This document shows positions 1 to 7,851 of a stretch of DNA of 30,088 nucleotides, piece after piece (within the stretch, counting starts at the first letter, position 1; every line of letters begins with the position of its first letter). Source of the stretch: CAYNEO01 sp964396245 (GTDB lineage Bacteria > Zixibacteria > MSB-5A5 > GN15 > FEB-12); the NCBI GenBank assembly GCA_964396245.1, contig CAYNEO010000041.1, forward strand, positions 1 through 30,088, read 5' to 3'. The position numbers were made by a program, and so were the translations under genes. The notes under the pieces are model-generated. The model was not told where the DNA came from. It saw only the letters and a list, made by a program, of their open reading frames with translations, and ran no database searches.

Positions 1-1179
1 CCATCCCCTCCCACCATCGCCTTCTGCGGGACGAGGGGGGTGCCGGCCAATTACGGCGGGTTCGAGACGGCCGTCGATCAGATCTCCCGGCGGTTTGTCG
101 ATCAGGGGTATACATGCGAAGTGTTCTGCCGGAAGTCGTCCGCCTCAGAACAGGTCGCGAGGCACGAGGGACGGACACTCACTTACGTCGATGGCCACCG
201 CTCCCGTCTCCTCGATACCTTTGTTGCCGCTGTCCAGACCGGTCTCGAGTTGTGGAAAAATAGGCGACAGTACCGCCACGTGTTCTGGTTCAATAACGCC
301 AATTTGCCCGGTATTCTGATCACGGCGCTGGCCCGGATTCCAATGTCGGTCAACACCGATGGCCTCGAGTGGCGGCGAGCTAAATGGTCGTGGCCCTTTA
401 AAGCATACTATTGGCTGTCATCCTTCCTGGCAGCCCGCATTTGCCGTCGCGTGATATCCGATTCACGCGGCATTCAGGAATATTATCGCGATCACTTCTA
501 CAAAGAGACAGAATTCGTTCCATATGGCGCTCCACCGGAGCAATATGTCGGCCATGAGCGGGCGCAGACGATACTCGCACGGTACGGGCTCGAGGCCGGT
601 CGTTATTTCCTTCAGGTAACCCGTATCGAGCCGGATAACCTTCCGCTGCAAGTGGCCGAAGCATTCACCCGGTCAAGGCTCGCCGCCAGGGGGTACCAGA
701 TGGTGTTTGTCGGGTACAGGGAAGGTACTCCCTATGCCCAGCGCTTGATCGCTTACAACGGCCGCAAAGGGGTACACGTGCGCGAGGCAATTTATGACCA
801 CGAGGTACTTCAGGTGCTCCGGAACAACTGCTTCTGCTATGTCCACGGCAACTCGGTCGGCGGGACAAACCCGGCGCTTCTCGAGGCCATGGCGAGCGCG
901 CCGCGGGTGATCGCGATCGATTGCAATTTCAGCCGGGAAGTACTCGGTGAGTGCGGACGGTTCTTCGTCCCCGATGATCTCGTTCTGACCCTCAATCTGA
1001 CAGAACGAATGCCCGATGAGAGCTCGGTCATGCGTCGTCGGGTGAGGAACCTCTACGACTGGGACGCTGTCGCTGAAAGCTATGTCAACCTTGTCGAGGA
1101 TCGCCCGGCGGCCTACACGCCCGTGAAAAGAACAGCGGACGAAGCCGAGCCGGAAGCTCAGTTGGAATTTGTCGGATGA
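1..1179 (+). CDS. Glycosyltransferase, DUF1972/GT4-type, 5' end cut by window edge
   Basis: The reading frame is open from base 1, so the start lies outside the window. Only a few residues are probably missing, because the motif GTRGVPANYGGFET (visible residues 10-23) normally lies close to the N terminus of this family. A GTG at position 40 is in frame but falls inside that motif, so it is not the start. The C-terminal half carries HGNSVGGTNPALLEAMA (about 282-298), the nucleotide-sugar binding segment of GT4 retaining glycosyltransferases. Family knowledge: DUF1972 proteins are cytoplasmic or membrane-peripheral transferases, often rhamnosyltransferases, that build exopolysaccharide or O-antigen. 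The substrate cannot be read from the sequence. The Wzz-type gene 178 bases downstream supports a polysaccharide cluster that continues leftwards beyond the window. Confidence 0.88.
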   Translation, partial: PSPPTIAFCGTRGVPANYGGFETAVDQISRRFVDQGYTCEVFCRKSSASEQVARHEGRTLTYVDGHRSRLLDTFVAAVQTGLELWKNRRQYRHVFWFNNANLPGILITALARIPMSVNTDGLEWRRAKWSWPFKAYYWLSSFLAARICRRVISDSRGIQEYYRDHFYKETEFVPYGAPPEQYVGHERAQTILARYGLEAGRYFLQVTRIEPDNLPLQVAEAFTRSRLAARGYQMVFVGYREGTPYAQRLIAYNGRKGVHVREAIYDHEVLQVLRNNCFCYVHGNSVGGTNPALLEAMASAPRVIAIDCNFSREVLGECGRFFVPDDLVLTLNLTERMPDESSVMRRRVRNLYDWDAVAESYVNLVEDRPAAYTPVKRTADEAEPEAQLEFVG

Positions 1180-1357
1180 AAAAGATTTGCCGGGCAACAC
1201 GGAAAAGGTTTCCCGAAGCGCACGGGTGGACATAAAGAACCGCCTTAGATATGACACGTAACGTACTGTTAATAAGCCTATTGCGAATGGCTGATAAATC
1301 ATCGGTTGAGGCACGGAAATTGCCTTTGCCTTTGATGGAATATACTGCGGTTCTGAT

Positions 1358-2434
1358 ATGACGAGAAAATTTACGGTATCGAGAAACGGCGAGTCACAGA
1401 CGGACGATGCGGCCTTTACGGTCAGTCCGTTTGAGATGCTTGGTTTGCTCATAAGGCGCAAGAAAATCATCGCCTATGGCGTGCTCGCGACAATGGTTCT
1501 GGCGGCGGCGGTAACTCTGCTCATCCCCAACAAATATACCTCAACCGCCACCATCCTGCCCTCCGGCGGTCAGGACAAGATGGCGGAGCTCAAGAGCCTC
1601 GCCGGGCTCTCCAGTCTCAGTGATCAGGATGAAAACAGCTCACAGCTCTTTCCCGTGATATTGGCTTCCTGCACTATTCAAGACGCTGTCCTCGGCGCCC
1701 GTTATGACTTCGTCCGGCATGGCGACAGGAAACAGGTTGCCCTGCCCGAGTATTTCGGCCAGGACAATCCGGACAAACTCCGCCGGGCGCTCTCAGAAAT
1801 CACCAGTATCTCTCTCGACAAGAAGACCGGCGTCATCAGCCTGGGAGTGGAGACCGAGTATCCGGCGCTGTCTCAGGCGATTCTCCAGCAGTATATCGAC
1901 CAACTCGAGGTCTTCAACCTGCACAAGCGTCGAACGCAGGCGGGCGAACGGGCGGCCTATCTCGAACGGGAACTGGAAGCCTGCAAAGTTGAACTGACAG
2001 CCGCCGAAGATTCGCTCTCATCGTTCCAGGCGGTCAACCGCGGATGGGCAACTACGAGCGACCCCGAAGTCGGCATATTGCTCGGTCGACTTCAACGGGA
2101 AGTCGAGACCCGAAATCAGAAATACCTCTATTTGCTCCAGGAATACGAGATCGCGAGGCTTGACAGCCGCAAGGACGTTCCGGTAGTACGCATTCTTGAT
2201 AAGCCAACTCTGCCGGTTCAGAAATCCTCTCCAAAGCGGGCGGTTATCGTCATCCTCAGCGGCATTCTCGCCCTGGTGGCAACCGTGTTCGGCATTTTCG
2301 CCTTCGAGGCAATGCGGCGCTCGTCGCAGGGCCCGGAACGTCCGGCTTTCGAGGGACTTCGAACCGAGTTCTCCCGCGAATTTCCACGCCTGAACCAGGT
2401 GGTCAATCGACTGGCTGAAACTTCCCGGAAATAG
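1358..2434 (+). CDS. Wzz-type polysaccharide chain-length / co-polymerase protein
   Basis: This 358-residue protein has the polysaccharide co-polymerase layout. A cytoplasmic N-terminal tail is followed by a membrane segment (about 36-56), an extracytoplasmic region with a coiled-coil-prone helix (roughly 190-265), a proline-rich stretch (PTLPVQKSSPKR) and a second membrane segment (about 295-316). No Walker motifs follow the second segment, so it lacks the tyrosine-kinase domain of Wzc-type proteins. Family knowledge: such proteins oligomerise in the inner membrane and set the length of O-antigen or exopolysaccharide made by a Wzy polymerase. The charged tail after the second membrane segment (about 40 residues) is longer than in enterobacterial Wzz. 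The ATG at 1358 is used; no strong Shine-Dalgarno sequence precedes it. It follows the glycosyltransferase and probably belongs to the same cluster. Confidence 0.85.
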   Translation: MTRKFTVSRNGESQTDDAAFTVSPFEMLGLLIRRKKIIAYGVLATMVLAAAVTLLIPNKYTSTATILPSGGQDKMAELKSLAGLSSLSDQDENSSQLFPVILASCTIQDAVLGARYDFVRHGDRKQVALPEYFGQDNPDKLRRALSEITSISLDKKTGVISLGVETEYPALSQAILQQYIDQLEVFNLHKRRTQAGERAAYLERELEACKVELTAAEDSLSSFQAVNRGWATTSDPEVGILLGRLQREVETRNQKYLYLLQEYEIARLDSRKDVPVVRILDKPTLPVQKSSPKRAVIVILSGILALVATVFGIFAFEAMRRSSQGPERPAFEGLRTEFSREFPRLNQVVNRLAETSRK

Positions 2435-2480
2435 TGCACCGTCGGTCCTGCTCGGAAATCTCATTTCAACGGTTTAGGTG

Positions 2481-2509
2481 TTGATTTTTCGTCAATGTAT
2501 GTGTATTAT
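2481..2509 (+). promoter_or_regulatory. Candidate sigma70-type promoter for tRNA-Tyr
   Basis: TTGATT (2481-2486) and TATTAT (2504-2509) are separated by 17 bases, about 75 bases before the tRNA. A second perfect -10-like box, TATAAT, lies at 2536-2541 but has only a poor -35. Either or both could drive the tRNA. This is a pattern match only. Confidence 0.45.
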
Positions 2510-2584
2510 CCGTCTGCTTTGGCGATACAGTCCCGTATAATCTGATACCGGACTTCAGCGCCCGAGCGGAAAATTAACCTGGTT

Positions 2585-2669
2585 GGTGGGGTTCCCGAGC
2601 GGTCAAAGGGAGCAGACTGTAAATCTGCCGGCGAAGCCTTCGAAGGTTCGAATCCTTCCCCCACCACCA
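2585..2669 (+). tRNA. tRNA-Tyr: tRNA-Tyr (anticodon GTA)
   Basis: The cloverleaf can be folded by eye. The acceptor stem GGTGGGG (2585-2591) pairs with CCCCACC (2659-2665). The anticodon stem GCAGA/TCTGC encloses loop CTGTAAA, with anticodon GTA at 2619-2621. The T arm is GAAGG-TTCGAAT-CCTTC (2642-2658). A long variable arm makes it a class II tRNA, as expected for bacterial tRNA-Tyr. The discriminator A (2666) and the 3' CCA (2667-2669) are encoded in the DNA. It stands alone between the polysaccharide genes and a transporter gene. Confidence 0.97.
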
Positions 2670-2675
2670 TTTTTT
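2642..2675 (+). terminator. Possible tRNA-coupled terminator (T6 tract)
   Basis: Six thymines (2670-2675) follow the CCA end directly, so the GC-rich T arm and acceptor stem plus the T tract could act as an intrinsic terminator. There is no separate hairpin. Low certainty. Confidence 0.35.
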
Positions 2676-2778
2676 ATGCAATTCAGCGCCTTGCCGACCT
2701 TTCTGAAACCTCCCGCGTAAATGAACCGTATGCCACAGTAATGTCGCCCCGGAACGGTGAATGTGATCGCTCTGCGCT

Positions 2779-2806
2779 TTGATCCTGAGAGGACAGGACC
2801 TATATT
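2779..2806 (+). promoter_or_regulatory. Candidate promoter of the MATE gene
   Basis: TTGATC (2779-2784), a 16-base spacer and TATATT (2801-2806) form a good sigma70-like pair. A transcript starting about 7 bases downstream would have a leader of only about 10 bases before the ATG at 2824, which fits the absence of a Shine-Dalgarno sequence near that start. Confidence 0.5.
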
Positions 2807-2823
2807 AGGCCGCTTTATCTATT

Positions 2824-4197
2824 ATGCCGGAACTGACTGAAAAGATTCGCACGGACTATACCGAAGGCCCCGTACTCGGCTCAATCCTGAAGATGGGGAT
2901 CCCGTCGATGTTCGGCTTTTTGAGCCAGAACATCTACAGCTTCGTGGATACCTTCTGGGTCTCCCGTCTGGAGGAGGGAGAGGCCGGGGTTGCGGCGGTT
3001 ACCTTTTTTGCGACCATTCTCTGGATGTTCTTTTCGTTCAACCAGCTGATCGGCCCGGGATCGGTCGCTATCATTTCCCGGCGCTACGGGGAGAAAGAGT
3101 TTGATCAGACCGAGAAGGCAATCAAAGAGACTCTCATCCTGAAACTGTTCTTCGGCGTCCTGTTCGGCGTTGTCGGCTACTTCTTTGTCGACAAGATGCT
3201 TGTCCTGATGGGAGCGGAGAATCTCGCCCTCGAAATGGGTATTGCCTACGGGCGGGTCATGTTTGTCGGTATGGGGATCATGTACGCCACCTATTCGATA
3301 TACACGGCAATGCGTGGCGTGGCGAATCCGCAGATGGCCATGATTCTGATGATTGCGTCAAACATCCTGAACCTGATCCTGGACCCGCTGTTCATGTTCG
3401 GCTGGTTCGGGCTCCCCGCATTCGGCATTCGGGGCGCCGCAATAGCGTCGGTAGTGAGTTTCACGATCACCTTTGCCGTGGGGCTCTACCTGTTCTACGG
3501 CGACAAAACCAACGTCAAGCTTCACCTGTGGGGTAAGGAGCGACTCGCCATCGCTTCCATGTGGAAGATAATCAAGATCGGCATCCCGGCCTGGATCGGA
3601 GAGATTTCGTTTTCGAGTTCGCGGCTGATTATCACACCGCTCATAGCAGCCTTCGGAACATCGGTTGTGGCGGCCTACGGGGTCGGCAATCAGGTGACTC
3701 ATTTCGGGATTATGGTCCTGGTCGGCATCGGCCTCGGGCTCTCATCGCTTATCGGGCACACGGTCGGCAGCGGCAAACTCAAGCGGGCGAAACAGACGGC
3801 CGATCACGCTGTCATACTGGGTATCGCCATCATGACTGTCTTCGGGGTAATCGTATTCATATTCGCCCGGCAGCTTATGGGTCTGTTTTTTGATTCGGCT
3901 GACACCATCGGCTATGGCGTCACTATGCTTCGTATTTTCGCCCTGGCCTTTCCGTTCCTCGGCGGATTTCTCATGATGGAAGAGGTACACGTCGGCGTGG
4001 GCATGAATGCCCCCGCTATGGTCATGAATATCATCAATTCGTGGCCGATGCAGGCTCTGCCGATATATTTGTTCACGCAGGTATTCAATATGGGCGTGGA
4101 GAGTGTCTGGTGGACAATAGGCGCCTCCTTCACGATCAGCAGTATCGGATTTTATTTCTATTACCGGCGCGGGCGGTGGATGACAATCAAGGTGTGA
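2824..4197 (+). CDS. MATE family multidrug/sodium antiporter
   Basis: This 457-residue, highly hydrophobic protein has about 12 predicted membrane helices in two similar halves, the length usual for MATE exporters. The N-terminal segment with GSILKMGIPSMFGFLSQNIYS and a following VDTFWVSRL stretch is typical of the family's first helices, and the second half restarts with KIGIPAWIGEISFS. Family knowledge: inner-membrane efflux of cationic drugs, or export of metabolites, in exchange for Na+ or H+. Substrate and coupling ion cannot be told from the sequence. The gene is monocistronic by spacing, with its own candidate promoter and a very short leader. The DinF and NorM subfamilies are both possible. 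Confidence 0.9.
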   Translation: MPELTEKIRTDYTEGPVLGSILKMGIPSMFGFLSQNIYSFVDTFWVSRLEEGEAGVAAVTFFATILWMFFSFNQLIGPGSVAIISRRYGEKEFDQTEKAIKETLILKLFFGVLFGVVGYFFVDKMLVLMGAENLALEMGIAYGRVMFVGMGIMYATYSIYTAMRGVANPQMAMILMIASNILNLILDPLFMFGWFGLPAFGIRGAAIASVVSFTITFAVGLYLFYGDKTNVKLHLWGKERLAIASMWKIIKIGIPAWIGEISFSSSRLIITPLIAAFGTSVVAAYGVGNQVTHFGIMVLVGIGLGLSSLIGHTVGSGKLKRAKQTADHAVILGIAIMTVFGVIVFIFARQLMGLFFDSADTIGYGVTMLRIFALAFPFLGGFLMMEEVHVGVGMNAPAMVMNIINSWPMQALPIYLFTQVFNMGVESVWWTIGASFTISSIGFYFYYRRGRWMTIKV

Positions 4198-4299
4198 GCC
4201 CGGTCGCATTCTGCTGATAACACCTCGCACACATTTCTCTTGTATTCGGCGATCGCAGATGCGTACTTATCGTGTGCTCTTTCTGAGACAATTACGACT

Positions 4300-5139
4300 A
4301 TGAACGTTTTCCTCGAATATGTCCTTCTGCCGCTTGCTCTGGCGGGAATGGTGTGGCTCATCGCCTGGATCGTGTTCAAGGAACCTTTCCGCACTCGCCG
4401 GCGGAAGAGAATCCTCGCTCAACCGTTTCCGCCGGAATGGGAGTCGTATCTTCAGCAAAATGTGGGGTTGTACAACCATTTGCCCGAGCCGTTGAAGAAG
4501 CAGGTGCGCGACCGGGTGAAGGTGTTGCTGGCTGAGAAGACGTTTGAGGGCGCCGGCGGCCTGGTCCTGACCGATGAGATCAAGGTGACAATTGCGGGGC
4601 ACGCCGCTATCCTGCTGCTCAACCGCCCGACATCATACTATCCCAGACTTCAGACAATCCTGGTCTACCCGGGCGCCTACTACGCCAACTACAGGTCCAG
4701 GTTCGGCGGCAACTACGCCGAGGAACGGCAGGTGCGCCTGGGCGAGTCGTGGGGAAGAGGCAATGTCGTCCTGGCCTGGGACCACGTCAAGCAGGCCTCA
4801 CGCGATCTCCACGATGGCCACAATGTTGTACTGCACGAGTTCGCCCACCAATTGGATCAGGAGGACGGCGCCTCCGACGGTGCGCCTATTCTGGATTCAT
4901 CGACCAGCTACGTAACCTGGGGACGTGTGCTGGGACTCGAATACGACAAACTTCGCACCGACCTTCGCAATAATGTGGAGAGCGTCATGGACTATTATGG
5001 TGCGACCGACCCGGCCGAGTTTTTCGCGGTCGCCACCGAGACGTTTTTCGAAAAGCCTCATGCGATGCGCCACAAACACCCGGAGCTGTACGAGGCCCTC
5101 AGAGAATACTACCGGGTCGATCCGGAGACCTGGTACTGA
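4300..5139 (+). CDS. mtfA: MtfA-type zinc metallopeptidase with N-terminal membrane anchor
   Basis: This 279-residue protein carries the zinc motif HEFAH (His179, Glu180, His183) followed by QLD, and a downstream DPAEFFAVATE segment. Glu240 of DPAE lines up with the third zinc ligand known in E. coli MtfA (Glu212). Family knowledge: MtfA is a zinc aminopeptidase-type enzyme that binds the repressor Mlc and tunes sugar uptake; homologues outside enterobacteria have unknown partners. Unlike E. coli MtfA, this protein starts with a hydrophobic segment (about residues 5-26), predicting a membrane anchor with the catalytic domain on one face. The ATG at 4300 is preferred over an in-frame TTG at 4240, because the extra 20 residues look like intergenic sequence. 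A weak promoter-like pair (TTGTAT at 4240, TACTTA at 4264) sits just upstream. Confidence 0.85.
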   Translation: MNVFLEYVLLPLALAGMVWLIAWIVFKEPFRTRRRKRILAQPFPPEWESYLQQNVGLYNHLPEPLKKQVRDRVKVLLAEKTFEGAGGLVLTDEIKVTIAGHAAILLLNRPTSYYPRLQTILVYPGAYYANYRSRFGGNYAEERQVRLGESWGRGNVVLAWDHVKQASRDLHDGHNVVLHEFAHQLDQEDGASDGAPILDSSTSYVTWGRVLGLEYDKLRTDLRNNVESVMDYYGATDPAEFFAVATETFFEKPHAMRHKHPELYEALREYYRVDPETWY

Positions 5140-5209
5140 TGCGGCCCGGTCGGCTGACCGTAAAGGGGATTCTGCACGGCCATAAGGGCAGCTCTGAAAT
5201 TCTATTTCC

Positions 5210-5237
5210 TTGACAAAATATTGAACTCACATAAATT
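5210..5237 (+). promoter_or_regulatory. Candidate sigma70-type promoter for the small duplicated-motif protein
   Basis: A perfect -35 TTGACA (5210-5215) is followed after 16 bases by TAAATT (5232-5237). The predicted transcript would have a leader of about 128 bases before the ATG at 5372. I see no clear riboswitch fold in the leader. Confidence 0.55.
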
Positions 5238-5371
5238 CCTTCAATAGTAGTGTGCGGTTCGGCATTGTTCGAACACATCATGGAATGGCGGTCCTCAGGG
5301 CTAAAGCAAAATCAGGAATTCGCCGATTAATCCCAGTGGAGGGCTAACGCGGATTCTTGGGAGTTTCGTGT

Positions 5372-5707
5372 ATGGCGAACGACACCAGGTTTCAGAGCAC
5401 CGAGATACTGACAGCAGCTGAACTAAGAGAGATCGAAATCCACAAATATTACCTTTCGGAAGAAGCCGGCTATGACGTCGGCGATGACTACGCCACCCAG
5501 GACTGGCTGGAGAACCACGCTCCCCGGTGGCGGCGATCCCGTCTCAAAAACGAACTATCGGCCCAGTGCGAGGAGATCCTGAAACATAAATGGATTGAAT
5601 CGGAGAAGGCCGGCCGGGACCTCGGGCAAAAAGCGATAGTCGACTGGATCAACCGATACGGCGCCATGTGGAGACACTGGCGTGAGAGCGCCGGGGACCT
5701 CGATTGA
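5372..5707 (+). CDS. Small protein with two tandem copies of an HK..SE.AG.D.G..DW..WR motif
   Basis: This 111-residue soluble protein is not recognised as a named family with confidence. It is built from two related units. Unit 1 (about 24-54) has His-Lys, Ser-Glu, Ala-Gly, Asp, Gly, Asp-Trp and a final Trp-Arg; unit 2 (about 72-101) repeats the same residues with the same spacing, one residue shorter. The units look helical, charged and tryptophan-rich. The pattern loosely recalls DUF2934-like motifs, but that is only an impression. ATG 5372 is chosen because GGGAG (5359-5363) sits 8 bases before it; an earlier in-frame TTG at 5357 overlaps that ribosome site. The gene is flanked by a strong promoter candidate and a strong terminator, so it is a free-standing transcription unit. 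No membrane segment or signal peptide is visible. Confidence 0.8.
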   Translation: MANDTRFQSTEILTAAELREIEIHKYYLSEEAGYDVGDDYATQDWLENHAPRWRRSRLKNELSAQCEEILKHKWIESEKAGRDLGQKAIVDWINRYGAMWRHWRESAGDLD

Positions 5708-5780
5708 CGATAGCCCACTAATCGATTATATTGCCATCGCGTAACAGGCAGGCGGCTGAACAGGCAGCCGAGAGATTTGA

Positions 5781-5812
5781 ACCGGTCGCATCCAACAGCG
5801 ACCGGTTTTTTT
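5781..5812 (+). terminator. Strong Rho-independent terminator
   Basis: A perfect 9-base-pair stem ACCGGTCGC (5781-5789) with GCGACCGGT (5798-5806) has an 8-base loop and runs into seven thymines (5806-5812). It terminates the small gene ending at 5707. It also shows that the open frame crossing it into the gap is not a real N terminus. Confidence 0.9.
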
Positions 5813-5815
5813 ACG

Positions 5816-5915
5816 NNNNNNNNNNNNNNNNNNNNNNNNNNNNNNNNNNNNNNNNNNNNNNNNNNNNNNNNNNNNNNNNNNNNNNNNNNNNNNNNNNNNN
5901 NNNNNNNNNNNNNNN
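5816..5915. other. Scaffold gap, 100 N
   Basis: Exactly 100 N characters, the usual placeholder for a gap of unknown length. The start of the adaptor gene, its promoter and possibly other genes (for example an outer-membrane TolC-type channel) may be missing here. Confidence 0.98.
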
Positions 5916-7134
5916 CAGGAAACGCAAGCTGAAGATTTACTTCCGCACAGCAGGCATACTCTTGCTGGTGGCCGTGGTTCTGCTCGTAATCCGCGCCGCA
6001 ATCCGTCCGAGCCTGAGCCGCGAGCGGATGCGCGTCGCGGTTGCCGAAACCGGATCGGTTGAGTCAACCCTCTCAGCCTCCGGCGTTGTGGTCCCCGCCT
6101 ATGAGCAAGTCCTGACCTCGCCGATTCAATCGCGCATCGATACGGTCTATGCCCGGTCCGGTGACAGCGCACGGGCGGGAATTCCCCTGTTGAAGTTGAA
6201 CCTCGAGTTTATCCAGATGTCCTGCAACAAACTCTCCGATGAACTACAGCTGCTGGAAAACGAAAAGGAGCAGTTGAATCTCAAACTGGATCAGTCCCGG
6301 GGCGAAGCGCAGGCCCAGTACGACATCAAGGAACTTCAGACAAAATACACCGAAGCTGAACTTGAACGAGTCAAGCACCTGTGTGAACTCGGCGGAGCAA
6401 CCAAGGGCGATCTGGACCGAGCAAAGCTCAATGTGGATATCGCCCACCGCGAGCTTCAGCAACTTGGCGATCAACTCAGGAATCAGGAAGCGATGCTGAA
6501 CGCGGACCTCAGGGAACTCGACCTGAAAATACGGATACAAAACAACAACCTTGCCGAGGTCGAACGGCAGATTGACTTGGCGATGGCCAAACCCGACCGC
6601 GGTGGCGTCATCACGTGGATAAATGACAAAATCGGCGCCACCGTCGCGTCCGGAGAAACGATCGTTCGTATTGCCGATCTCGGAAGTTTCAAGGTACAGG
6701 CCAGGATTTCCGACATCCATGCCGCCAGGCTTCACCCCGGCGGTGCAGTTAACGTCCGTATCGACCGCAAGCGATTCTCCGGGACAATAGCCTCGGTTGA
6801 TCCTTCGGCAAAAGACGGCACGATCACTTTTGTGGTTGATCTCGATCGCGACAATGATCCGGCCTTGCGGTCGAATCTGCGTGTCGACGTCTACGTCGTT
6901 ACTTCCCGCAAAGACAACACGATCAGGGTTGCCAACGGTCCGTTCTATGACGGTTCGGTTGGCCAGAAAGTTTTTGTGCTCGACGGCGACGCGGCGGTCA
7001 GCCGCGACATTAGCGTCGGCGCCACCAATTACGACTATGTCGAATTGATCGGCGACGTCCGCGAGGGAGACACAATTATCATCTCCGATATGAGGCGGTT
7101 CGCCCACATGAATGAAGTAAAGATTACCAATTAA
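5916..7134 (+). CDS. Membrane-fusion (HlyD/MacA-like) periplasmic adaptor, 5' end lost in gap
   Basis: About 405 residues are visible. A basic stretch (RKRKLK) and one membrane segment lie near the visible N terminus, followed by a first lipoyl/barrel half (around VSTL..PAYEQVLTSPI). A long coiled-coil hairpin follows, rich in Glu, Leu, Lys and Gln (visible residues about 88-220). The second lipoyl half contains GGVITWINDKIGATV, and beta-barrel and membrane-proximal domains complete the protein. This is the domain order of adaptors of tripartite efflux pumps. Family knowledge: such proteins link an inner-membrane ABC transporter to an outer-membrane channel. It lies 43 bases upstream of the ABC ATPase and is very likely co-transcribed with it. 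The true start is in the gap; the apparent ATG at 5731 lies before the terminator and should not be used. Confidence 0.87.
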
Positions 7135-7177
7135 AGAAGTACAGGATCAGTCAATACATATACACGAGAAGGTAGTT

Positions 7178-7843
7178 ATGATAGACTTAACCGATGTTGA
7201 CAAAGTCTACCGGACCAGCACGATCGAAACGCTCGCGCTAAGGAATATCAACCTGAGTGTTGCCGATGGGGAGTTGCTGGCGGTGATGGGACCATCGGGG
7301 TCCGGCAAGAGCACGCTGTTGAATATCATGGGACTGCTCGATGCGCCGACAAGCGGCATGGTTGCCATCCAGGGGAGAGAAGTAGACCGCCTCGGCGAGC
7401 GGAAATCGGCCCGTCTTCGGAACGAGAAGATTGGCTTCATATTCCAGAGCTATCACCTGATCAACGACCTCTCGGTTCTTGATAACGTGGAACTGCCATT
7501 GCTCTATCGGCGTATGCCCTCATCGGAACGGCGACGGAAAGCCCTCACGGCGCTCGACAAGGTTGGTCTGAGTGCCCGCACCAGGCACTTCCCGTCGCAA
7601 CTATCGGGTGGTCAATGTCAGCGGGTGGCAATCGCTCGCGCCATTGTCGGCGAACCCGAACTCATACTCGCCGATGAACCAACCGGCAACCTTGATTCTG
7701 CTATGAGCGGAGAGATAATGGATATTCTCGAAGCTCTCAACAGGGATGATAAGACCACTGTTGTTATGGTCACGCACAACCAGGAGATGGCGGACCGAAC
7801 TCAGAGAGTCGTGAGGCTGTTCGACGGCAGCCAGGTGGAATAG
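7178..7843 (+). CDS. ABC transporter ATPase, MacB/LolD type
   Basis: This 221-residue single nucleotide-binding domain has Walker A GPSGSGKST (about 39-47), the Q-loop region FIFQSYHL, signature LSGGQCQRVAIARA, and Walker B LILADEPTGNLDS, followed by a switch histidine in VMVTHN. The signature LSGGQ and the DEPTGNLD block are characteristic of the LolD/MacB/FtsE branch, which pairs with FtsX-type permeases. It acts on the cytoplasmic face and powers the two permeases encoded directly downstream. The ATG at 7178 follows an AAGG-type ribosome site. Transport substrate unknown; the branch exports lipoproteins, macrolides, peptides and siderophores in different bacteria. Confidence 0.93.
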   Translation: MIDLTDVDKVYRTSTIETLALRNINLSVADGELLAVMGPSGSGKSTLLNIMGLLDAPTSGMVAIQGREVDRLGERKSARLRNEKIGFIFQSYHLINDLSVLDNVELPLLYRRMPSSERRRKALTALDKVGLSARTRHFPSQLSGGQCQRVAIARAIVGEPELILADEPTGNLDSAMSGEIMDILEALNRDDKTTVVMVTHNQEMADRTQRVVRLFDGSQVE

Positions 7844-7851
7844 GAGCAGCC

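Noticed and set aside
673..1470. 265-residue minus-strand frame across the glycosyltransferase end and the Wzz start
   Set aside because: No recognisable domain, and it overlaps two convincing plus-strand genes.
5147..5160. CGGTC/GACCG inverted repeat after the peptidase gene as a terminator
   Set aside because: Only 5 bp and no T tract follows.
5731..5815. N-terminal extension of the adaptor upstream of the gap
   Set aside because: It passes through a 9-bp intrinsic terminator with seven T and is kept open only by N codons.
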